Below, in pieces: positions 12,601 to 24,600 of a stretch of DNA of 64,000 bases. Made by a program: the position numbers and the translations under genes. The stretch is from Branchiostoma floridae (taxonomy: Eukaryota; Chordata; Leptocardii; Amphioxiformes; Branchiostomatidae): the NCBI RefSeq assembly GCF_000003815.2, contig NW_023365779.1:472463-536462 (forward strand), in the 5' to 3' direction. Positions within the stretch are counted from its first letter, which is position 1; the number at the start of each line of letters is the position of its first letter. The notes under the pieces are model-generated. The model made no database searches and was not told the DNA's origin. It saw only the letters and a list, made by a program, of their open reading frames with translations.

Positions 12601-15600
12601 TTTCAAGTGAGGAAATGAGGTTGTGCGTGTTCGGCGACCAGACCATTGAACTGTACGTTTGCTTCTTACAAGGGTAAGATGATGATGATGATGGCTGTTA
12701 TTTCATATCCGAAGATCAGTGGGCAGGGTGGGTTTGAGCGACCCATCCGCCTGGCCTGCACGTGACTTTTTAAGGTGAAGGAGGGATGTGCACTTCCTTC
12801 TCCACCCTCTCCTCTACCGGCGCACTTTATTCCCACAGGGACAGAACTGTATGCCACGTAAGACGGCCCCAGCAGATGCAGGTTTATTATTTGGAGTTTC
12901 CATCTCCTAGGAGGATTTCCGACCAAGGATGCAAGGGGTTCCTCCTACCCCTGTCTCGTGTGTCATGGCGGGTGCGTCATGCCCGAACATGCCCCTAAAG
13001 CCAACCACTGCCACAAAGCCCTGCCAAGGCCACTAGCCGCAGCTAGGCACTCATTTACACCTGAGTTAGGTGAGGAAAGTCGTGTAAAGTGCCTTTCCCA
13101 AGGGCACAAGATCGGTGACACGGCAGCCGGATTTGAACTCAGGACCTGTCGGGCCGGATTGCCCAACACGATCCCACTATAAGGGTAAGATACTAAATTC
13201 TCTTCTATACTAAATTCGCATATTCAGAAACAGTCTAGAAAAAGGCATCAACCATTTTGTAGGTGCTACTACCAGTGGATAGTCATAGATCCAGTCTTAC
13301 TCCTTACCTTCGTTGTGGTTCGTTTCTGGCTCCGGGTTCCAACAGGCGTGCGGTGGTGACGGAAACAGGTCACAGGTAGGGAACCGGTTCTTCGTCCGGT
13401 CATCAGCCTCCAGGAGGACTTCCTCACACCACGAGCGGCACGGCAGCAGCTGTGTGCCCCTACAATGTACAATAAAAGGCAGGTTAGACTTGCCGTTCTA
13501 TTCTCCCAGTCTATCACAATCCCCATTATAAGTATACGATAAAAATTGCAGATTAGACCTAACGTTCTATTCTGTGGGCACATTTGAGGCTTGTTATGAT
13601 CCGTGGCGCGTTGACACACCTGATCCCTCCATCTCTGAAGATAAGCAACGTGCAGTTGGGTCAGTACTTGGATGGAAGACCACCAAGGAAGACTGGATGC
13701 TGTAGTACCAAAGACTTTTAAAATGGTAAATACTTCTTTCTCTACTTAGAGGAAGAGTATGGAAGCTAAACACACTTCACTACCAGTGGACTGACCCCCT
13801 GCTATAGTGACCTATATGTGTGACCCCAGGGCTTTGAAACGGAGATGGGTGCCGGACCTTCAAAGCAAAACCAAAACTAAAACAATCTAAGCGCGAGCAT
13901 ATTTTTGTAATAGTATGAACATATCAGATGGCTGATGTTAAGCATACCATCAATATTTGAATGTTTGTTAATTCCTGACTAATCGCCTCAGTACCCAATC
14001 AAATGTGACTCACAAGAACGAGGCCATGCTGTCTGCAGGTTTAGACGAATTCCAGGAAAGGCTGTCCTCTTCGGAGAGAACACATCGCGGGAAGATGACC
14101 GTAGATGCGAATTCCCGGAACTCAGGATGTCGGTTCTCTGCGTGGCTGGTCGAACTGTCGAGCAGCTCCACGACAGAGGAATTCTGTATCTCCTCAAACG
14201 TCGTCTGGCCCAGCTGATTCGGCAGCATCGCAAGTCTACCGCCGAGGCTGAGATCCACAGGAGTTGGCAGGCACACTGAAAGTTATGATAATGCATTTTC
14301 ATTTATTTGTACGAAAATACAAAATACAGAGACTAAAGTTGAAAGAATTAAAAAAACACCGTACGGGAGAAAAGAAGTAGCCTAATTTGCTTATACAAGC
14401 CCTGCTTCTGGAACAACAAATACTAATTACAATTCTGCTGAAATAATGGAAATAAGACGTGAGCTATTTCTGAGTACTCGCTTTCGGGTATTTAGTTTTT
14501 AATGTGAAATTTGACATATTGCAGAAATTAACACTCAGAATATCATTCATCCGTTTTTTATCAAATTTCCTCGCAAAGACGTGAGTCGCTGGGAGGCAGG
14601 GTTCGAACTCGAGACCTCTCGGTCCCGAGCCAAACACGCTACCGCTTCGCCACGCGATCTCGCTGCTTACCGCAGCCCTCCTCGTCACTGCCGTCTGAAC
14701 AGTCCGCCCGCCCGTCACACCGCTTCCACACCCAGATGCAGGCAGCTCCGCATGGAAGCTTCCCTGGTGAGCAGCTGACATCTGCGTAGGCAGCATGAAA
14801 CGGCCTGTTAACTCTGCTAACTCTCTATGTAATGCTATAATCAAGACATGTCTAAATTCGTGTCTATTAATTCACCAGTAAGAGACAAAAATGCGATAGC
14901 ACCCCTCTATCAAATTACTTCACTAGTATACAGACAATTATTGAAATGACCATTTGAAAACAACTTATCACAACCTTCCACCATCACGTTTTCTGCCCTA
15001 TAATACTGTTCAGGGCTAAATAAATCATCAAGTCTGAAACTATGAGCCTGAAGGTAGCAGAACACAGTTTTCGGCCTATGGGGATTTCTATAGTTAAGGG
15101 CCTCAAGGTGACTAGCTTCGACGCAGTGAAAATATAGTAGGGTGCACTTTTGGAATACCAAAATCGGATATGTTTGAGTTGAAGGTACAAGCCACAATAT
15201 ATTAAAAAACAAAAAAATACTGTCGGCGTATCGTCTTCTCACGCCCTCTTTGAAATGCCCCTCTGCGGAGGTCACAGAACTGCAACCAACAAAATAGAAA
15301 ACTTTCACAATCCAAACCATGCAGTCTCAGAGTCGACACCTTCCGTGACCACGTAGCACAGGTTATATCTGGCTGCCCCTCAAATAAGGCTTTTTACCTC
15401 TCCTTCAACAAGTTTATCCGTACTATTTTATGTACCCGTGTCATACACCCGGGGTTCGCCCACTAATACTGTGTTCTGCTGCCTTAACGATGTGGAGTAA
15501 ATGTAGTGCAGGCCTACCAGCAAATACTTGGACTTCGCACATGGATAGCATTCGTGAGGGCCCGGGGAGACGGACGGCCACATAGCGACCCTTCATGCCC

Positions 15601-18600
15601 TGGCACTGGATGACAATGGACGGCTGGGTCACGTCGATGTGATGGTCACCTCCACACTTTGGGTTCGATCTGACCTGGTCGGAATCCGGCTCGGAATCCC
15701 CGATGTGGATATTGAAGGGGTTTATCCGATCACGGCAGCAATCCTGGCGGTTGACGATGACGACACTGTAGATATTTTAGACAAACTATTGAAATCTATA
15801 CAAGTGTTCGGATGAACGTTCCTATAGATATCTAGTGTGTTCATCGAATGATACTATTATCATCGACATTAATGAAGAATAGTTGTATTCTGCTGTAACA
15901 AACACATTAATAAAAACATGTTTGCTGCTATAGACAGGATAGTTGATGCTTGAATCAAAGTGAAAAAAAGAACATGAGGGACCACAATGACCAGGTGATC
16001 ATTACGCACAGGTAGTACAGGTTCTTCTGCGCTTATTTGTGTGCGCGCGTTTCTGTGTGTGCGTGATTGTGTGCGCGCGTTTGTGTGTATGCGCGTTTGT
16101 GTGCGCGCGTTTGTGTGCGCGCGTTTGTGTGCGCGCGTTTGTGTGTGTGCGCGCGTGTGTGTGTGTGCGTTTGTGTGTGTGCGCGTTTATGTGTGTGCGC
16201 GTTTGTGTGTGCGCGCGTTTGTGTGTGTGCGCGTTTGTGTGGGCGCTTGTGTGAATTAATTCTTTAGCATATTTACTCTGACTAACATATGAACATACAT
16301 GACATTGTTTAGATACTTTACTTACAATTTTAAGACCTTATATCCGTACTGAAAATAAAGTGCTTAAGCGGTTGAGGGACCGAGACGGGGGCCGATACCG
16401 ACCACCAAGCACCTTTGACCCTTTGCTGACGTCACACTTCTGTTCCGGATGTGTGATCTAGGCTTTGGGTCATTTCAACTTGATAAGGATCAGAGGACTG
16501 ATCGAAAGCTTGTTGGTAAGCGCTTTATTTTGTGTACGGATAAAGTCTTAAAAATTGTAACATAATGTTGACTACCGTCACAGATGAACTTACATTGAAG
16601 TATACTTACGTATGAACCGCATACGCTTCTCCGAGATTTACCCCCCAGACGGGGTTATCCTCCCCCAGACCCCCTGCGGTGTGTGTGCAGAAGCCGTGGT
16701 TAAAGTTGGGATCGGTGTTGCCGTCCACGGCGTTGCTGGCAGCCCCATCCTCGCCGCCATAGGTGCTGGTCTGGAACGCTGGCCTCCCCAGGGCGACATT
16801 GACACGCTCCGCAGGCGAGGGGACTGACGGGAGGGGATATGGACGGTTAGGAGTCAGAGATAACAGATTCGGTTGCACATAACTGTTATAGGCGAATAAT
16901 CTATTTATTTTTTTATCTATTCATTTGCAAATTCATGCCAGTAGGCTAATTGAAAGGGTACAGACAGTAAAAAGTGTCTATTCTATGTCTATTATACAGC
17001 TATCTCATGATTCTACATATTTTACTGGGAGCTTGACTTCTTCTATGGAGGTAGTGACTGATAAAAAGTCCCACGTTTTTAATGATTAGTGGGTTCTGTG
17101 ATTTTAACAGGAATGTAGTTTTTTTGGAGGCCTACTAGCTGGTCATAAGAATAACGTCAGCATTCATTTGTATAGTTGTATAAGCCAGGACTCGGTATAT
17201 GTGAAGTAAATGTAGTGCAGACTTACACGACAATATCCGGACTTCGCACAGGCTCAGTATTCTTGATGGTCCAGGCAGACGGACGGCCACATAGCGCCCC
17301 CGCATCCCCTGACACGAGACGGAAATGGACGGCTGGGTCACGTCGATGTGATGGTCGCCTCCACACTGGGGGTTGGTGCTGACCTGGTCGGAATCCGGCC
17401 CGGAATCCCCGATGTGGATGTTGAAGGGGTTGAGCCGATCACGACAGCAGTCCTGGCGGTTGACGATGACCACACTGTAGAATTTTTAGACAATGTGTTG
17501 GACATAAAGTGATTTCTTTTACACAACCAGTTTTTCTCACCTACTGACGTTTCGATGTCTGTCAGACATCTTCCTCAGAGCTTCTAACTGGAGATCTGCT
17601 ATATGTAGCCCATGTAGGTGGCGCTTTTGCGTAGAGAAGACTATGCCAAACGTGGCTGAGTGCAGAGAGAAGGCATTAAATCCGCGGTCACAGACCTCAT
17701 TGCTAGGAAGAACTGTGTCATTGACAGGAAGGACGCCTCTGTTATATCTATGAAAGACACCGGACGAATCCGTCCGCTTCAATAAGCAGTCTGGATAAGG
17801 AAGACCACCCCAGTGATGAACCGGGACGAAGGGGGGGGGGGGGTACAGACTCAGCCACGTTTGGAAAAGTGTTCTCGCCGCAAAAGCGCCACCTACACCG
17901 GCTACATATAGCGGCGAGAAGCAGAACTCCCGTTAGAATCTCTGAGGAGGAAGATGTCTGACAGACATCGAAACGTCAGCAGGTGAGAAAAACTGGTTGT
18001 GTAAAAGAAAACTCTTATGTGCTATGATCTACCAACCTGATGAAATTATCTTCGGAAGAGCAATGGGTTTTATACAAATGTTCGGATGAACGTTCCTATA
18101 AAAAAGTATAAACACCACATAATGTGTGTAAAGATTGATAGATCCACAGTCACTATCATTGCTAGCGATTTTTTGACTTGAATCTTGACTCATCCTCTCG
18201 AATCATCGTAGAAATCAGGAGAACAAAATATAGTTAAATGTTCTAAATGCTTAATGCTAATAATCATACGTACACAAACGCAAACACAGTGATATTTAGT
18301 CCAACCTGTCTATAGCGAACACTCAAGGGACTTTAAGAAGAAAACATGTTGGCTGCTATAGACAGGATTGTTGATGCTTGAATCCAATAGGAAAAAAAGA
18401 ATCTATGGGACCACTGAAAAGAGGCAAGCATGACCAGGAGGTCCGTATGCAGAGGTAGCACAGGTTTTTCTGCGTTTGTTTGTGTGGGTCTGCACTTTTG
18501 TGTGACTTAATTATTTTTGCATATTTACTCGCATGACTTACAGATGAACATACATGTATAAATCCCTACCTATCAACCGCATACGATTGGGCGAGGTCCA

Positions 18601-21600
18601 CCCACCAGGTGGCATTGTCCTCCCCGTGACCTGCAGTGTGTGTGCAGGAGCCGGAGGCCCAGTAGGCAGCGGTGTTCCCGTCTACTGCCCGGCCGGCAGC
18701 CCCGCCCGAACCGGTGCTGGTTTGGAATGCTGGCTTCCTCAGGGCCACATTGACAGCTACCGAATAAAGAGACTCTTTTTACACATTCAACCAATGCTTT
18801 ATTCTCACCGATGTTTCGTCTGTCACCTTCTTCAGGGCAATTCTGACTGGTTCACATGAATTGCCCATCTGGGATGCAGACCTATCCCAGAGGCGCTCCA
18901 TCCCAGCCGTGCTCTCATCAGAGCGTATTTCGGATATCTCCTTTGGAGCCGTCAATCATGGTGATTGACAGGATCGCAAGCGGTTGTTGGTGTTTATAGA
19001 AAAGTTTGTGGCTCTCCTTAGTGAAATATAGAATGTATGGGGGGATAATAAGCAGACAATGAGTCATTTGATAAAGCCTTATAAGCTTAGGCAGGAAAAT
19101 GTAAGTTTCCCGACGAGTTTTAGATGTTGTGCTGGGACGATAGATGCAAGCTACGTGATCGAAATTCACTGTTACCGTTGAACCAAGATTTTTGCCCATT
19201 ATGTAAGAGTTAGATCGGCCCTTGGAGTCCCTATAATGATTTTGTTGGAAAAAATGTTTATTTGGTGTAAGCATATGCGATCTTCTGTCACAATCTTGCC
19301 AGACCACGGTATCGTTAACTAGTCATCAAATGATCTTGATCGATTGATGTGTATTTGAATGTTGAGGAACTAATAGTAGTTAACACAGATGGAAGAAGAT
19401 AATAACACAGAACTGAGATTACAGACTCAGACCTTACCGCAGACGGGTACGTCACAGTACCCCCATGTAGCGCTGGGATCCGTGGTGTAGCACCAGACTC
19501 CGGAGTCACCGTCCGGGTTCCGGCAGTAGTTCTGATCAAGTCCCAGTACCGGGTGATTGACAGGTGTCATGCTGTGTTCATGAGGCGTCTGACTGTCCCA
19601 GCGCTGACACGTCCTGCCTCCTTCCGTCACATTGACTGTTCCTCGGTAGGATGCCCCATCTAAAACCTGGCAATCTCCTGGTGGATGGAATTTAAAAACA
19701 CAATGTTTTACCTGTTCACGAGAAAATATGTAAATTTTGTACAGAAAAAGCAGTGGACAATGAAATGCACTTTATTTGTCATTGTCCACACTACAGTACC
19801 GAAAGAGACAAACTATTGAAACTAGTCAACAAAATTTTCCCCAGCTTTGCACATCGTACCGAACTACAAAAAACTGTCTTCCTGTTAACACCACCCAATG
19901 CATATGTCTCCCAAAATGTCGGAAATTTGTGTGACCTATGCTTTGGGTCATTTCAACTTGATAAGGATCAGAGGACTGATCGAAAGCTTGTTGGTAAGCG
20001 CTTTATTTTGTGTACGGATATAGTCTTAAAATTGTAACATAATGTTGACTACCGTCACAGACGAACTCACATTGAAGTATAACAAAACAAACTGAGGCTA
20101 ATATGATTTGGTGAATGTATGAGGTCATGGAACTCTAGTTATATCTGTTATAATACGCTAATGCTAGACGCTATTATAACAATGTCATATTCGTATCTGG
20201 GGAGAAGTCGTACACGTTCTCTCTCTCATAGTAACGGGCGTTTTATAATAGGATATAAGTATAAATCAATAATAGGATATAAGTATAAATCAGAGAGTAC
20301 GCTAATGCTAGACGCTATTATAACAATGTCATATACGTATCTGGGGAGAAGTCGTACACGTTCTCTCTCTCCTAGTAACGGGCGTTTTATAATAGGATCA
20401 TATAAGTATAAATCAGAGAGTAATTCAACGAAACCACATGGGAAAAAAGATGACGTTTTACGTCTGAATTGTGGTAACAGATACCCGACGTTGTTGTGTG
20501 AAACAAAAAAACAACAACTTTTGTCTCGAGACGAAACCGTAGACGTAAAACTATATCGTTTTTAAAGTAACAGTGCGTATTTATTAGACGTATTTTTGCA
20601 TTGCTGCTGCGGTTCTAGGGGTCTGCATCCCACCAGAACAAGGAACTTTCTAACCTTGACGAGGTGTAGCTATGTCATCATTTCCGTGTCAAAATGTCGT
20701 ATCTAAAACGTACCTTAAAATTGCGAAAATAGGTCTACGATATACGTATTTTCCGGTTAAAACGGTACCGCTGTACGTATACGACATCGTCTCGGAATAA
20801 AAATATCGCTATACTCCATTATACGCAGCAAAATTCACTTTGATAAGATATTGTTATAAGGCGTACCTTAAATTATCGTCCTAGGGTATACGATATCGCA
20901 ATGCAGACGATTTTTTTCATACGGCATCGTTCTGGCATGTACATTCAATGTCTTAATGTTTTCTGATAACAAAGCGATTTTGTGCATGTTTCAGTAATGT
21001 ACCTGTGCTCCTGTCGCAGTGGGCTGTAGTGTTGCCGCACCAGTTGAATGCGGAGCAGCATGGGTTAGGACCTGCTGGGTCGCATTCAGCAGGGTTACCG
21101 TCTTCAGCGGGGTAGCCCTGTCCGCAACGCCAGTCATCACGCCACTTCTTGGGAGCTACCAGGAAAAAATGCAGTAAGCAACGATTAGTCATATATGAAT
21201 ACGCAAAAGACAACCATGGCTAGAGACCTTTGCTGTTAGACTCCTTATTATTTTGCTATTTATCATTATCGGTGATTAGCCCGGAAGTGACCTTTTGACC
21301 CCACATTATATAAGGATGCAGCTCAGAGATCTCTTCCTCTTTAGGTCGGCGTTCTTCCCCGCGTCGGACCTGGCGCTTCTTCCCTCACCGCGACATCAGA
21401 AAACTTCCCGAGGCTGGTTTTGGACGCCGTAGGGAAGCACGCTACAGCCCGAGGCCTTGGCGGTCACGTCGTGGTTACCGTCGGGAGGAGACGTTCTTTC
21501 CACGGAAGGTTTGATGTATGGTTCCTGCGGTCGGTTGGTACATTTTGTGTGTTTCTCTCGTATCTTTAACTCTTGTGTGTGCTTCGTTAAAGGTTCGGAG

Positions 21601-24600
21601 CGGCCTATACTGATAATGTTTTTTCGCTATCTGTTTCCTTCTACAACGGAGGGAATTATGGCTGCCGGCTATACCGTTTTATCCTTGCGTTTCTGTTTGC
21701 TTATTCGAATGAGGTCTTGACTGTTAGGGGGAGGAAAGATCCGGGTAGTAGAGGTGGCTGCCTTGCGTCATTTTTCAATTGTTTACAATCCTTTTCAATC
21801 CTAGGCCGGGATGAGTTAAGGACGCCTTTAGTTCACGCTGACATTTTGTTCCGTGTTGGAGCTGAGTGTTTCTGAATCTTGTGCGATTTCTTGATTTTTT
21901 GTAAATGTTTAGGCTGGGTCGGAAAGCTAAACTCAGACAGGTCCAGGGAGGCAAGATGGGGACCCTCTGGAGAGTTTCTATGTCTTTTAGGATTAGAATT
22001 CACTCTCATTCTCCTCAGAGAGAGCTCGGCTTAGTGAGCAGCCAACGTCTCTGAGCTTTGAAGACTACTGGCAGTGACTGATAAAAAGTCCCACGTTTTT
22101 AATGATTAGTGGGTTCTGTGATTCTAACAGGAATGTGGTTTTGTAGATGTCTACTAGCTGGTCATAATAATAACGTCAGCATTCATTTGTATAGTTGTAT
22201 TTGACAGGAATCGGTATATGTGAAGTAAATGTATACATTTTTTATAGTTGTATTTTGTTCAACTTTGTTCTGTCAGATGATGTCACGGGTAGACATAGCA
22301 ATCATTCAATACCCCCTACACTCCCCCTTATGTTGTGTTTAAAATGTAAACCTCCTTGCATAGCCTAGACTGGGTTGCAGGGGTAGTAGTTTCCGGTAAA
22401 CAGTAATAACCCGCGACCCAAGCTTTGCTTTGAAAATAGGCGCCGCCAGGCTTTTGCCAGCCTATTTCCCCTACACGTCTGGTGTAAGAGTCCTAGAAAT
22501 TCCTGTACAAGCGCTAGTCCAGGTATGTAAGAAAAACACCAGGACATTACACGCCGAACCAGGAAAGTCATGTACACAGCCAGGACACAGAACATTTCAC
22601 AGGTGTGTAAGTCCCTTGAAACACATGGAAATTAGAGTTTTCGTGCAGTGGTAGTGCAGACCTACCCGACAATATCTGGACTTCGCACAGGGTCAGTATT
22701 CTCGATGGTCCAGGCAGACGGACACCCACATAGCGCCCCCGCATCCCCTGACAGGAGATGGAAATGGACGACTGGTTCACGTCGATGTGATGGTCACCTC
22801 CACACTTGGGGTTGGTGCTGACCTGGTCGGAATCCCCGATGTGGATGTTGAAGGGGTTGAGCCGATCACGACAGCAGTCCTGGCGGTTGACGATGACCAC
22901 ACTGTAGAATTTTTAGATAATGTGTTGGACGTCGACGGATATAAAAGTTTTCTTTTACACAACAATTTTTTCTCACGTGCTGACGTTTCGATGTCTGTCA
23001 GACATCTTCCTCAGAGCTTCTAATTGGAGTTCTGCTTCTCGCCGCTATATGTAATCGCAAACGTGGCTGAGTGCAAAGGGAAGAAATCCGCGGTCACGGA
23101 CCACGTTGCAAGAAGAACTATGTTATTGACTAGGAGGGGGCAAAGGTTATAGGTAGAGAAGACAAAGGACGAATCTGTTGTATCAAAGAAGCAGTCTGGA
23201 TAAGGAAGTCCACCCCAGTGATGAACCGGGACGAGGGTGGGAGGGGGGGTACAGACTTAGCCACGTTTGGAAAAGTGTTCTCGCCGCAATTCTGACTGGT
23301 TCACATTGTATTGCAGGACAGGTGTCGTTGCTCACAGTTCAGATGTGGCCAGTAACGTTACGTAACGTAACGTAACGTAAAGTATTTACTGTAAAGTGCC
23401 TTTCCCAAGGGCACAAGATCGGTGACACAGCAGCTGGATTCGAACCCGCAACCTCTCGGTCTCGAGCCGCAAATGCTGCCACTGTGCCACGCGGTCCCAC
23501 ACTAAAACTATTCACAGATGAAAATACATGTATAAATCCCTACCTATCCACAGCATATGATTGCCCGAGGTCCACCCACCAGGTGGCATTTTCCTCCCCG
23601 TGATCTGCAGTGTGTGTGCAGGAGGCAGAGTCCCAGTCGGCAGCGGTGTTCCCGTCCACGGCACGGCCGGCAGCCCCGCCCCAAGCGGTGCTGGTTTGGA
23701 ACGCTGGCTTCCTCAGGGCCACATTGACACCTACCACAGGCGACAGGACTGGCATCAGCACTGGCATTATTGTATTGATGACTCAAATTAAAGAAAATTA
23801 TTCTTTTATTTCTAACAGGTAAGATATTATTTTCGCTCACCAAGTCACCCTGTTGTCCACCAGGCGCCTCTTACATGTCGGGGGAAGATGGTTTGACTTT
23901 CAAGCGGGACATAACCGTAATCAAATAGGGGAGGTGACTAAACCCAGAGGCGTTCCATCCCAAAAGCGCTTCTTGGATAGAAGCACAACTGGGATGAAGA
24001 CCTATCCCAGAGACGCTCCATCCCAGAAGCACTTCTTGGATAGAAGCACAACTGGGATGAAGACCTATCCCAGAGACGCTCCATCCCAGAAGCACTTCTT
24101 GGATAGAAGCACAACGGGGATGAAGACCTATCCCAGAGACGCTCCATCCCAGAAGCACTTCTGGGATAGAAGCACATCTGGGATGCAGACCTATCCCAGA
24201 GACGCTCCATCCCAGAAGCACTTCTGGGATAGATATCTTTATTGCAAACTCATGGCCGAGGGCTAATTGGAAAAAATACATGTATGAAAGTACAATGATG
24301 ATAGTAATGATACTGAATGGAATACAATAACAAAGTGGACATTAAGTGAAATAGGGGTCATCAACTAGTGATACATCTAAGCACGTCTTGGGTAGAAGCA
24401 CATCTGGAATGTAGACCTATCCCAGAGGCGCTCCATCCCAGCCGTGCTCTCATCAGAGCGCATTTAGGATATCTCCTTTGGAGCCGTCAATCATAAGGTG
24501 ATTGACAGGATCGCAAAAGGTTGTTGGTGTTTATAGAAAATTTGTTGGCTCTCGTTAGTAAAATATAGAATGATTTGGGGGATGATAAGCAGGCAATGAG

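Noticed and set aside
23853-24281. Repetitive 'proteins' of 90-137 codons on both strands
   Set aside because: The 63-bp minisatellite is a multiple of three, so frames stay open automatically; the region is intronic.
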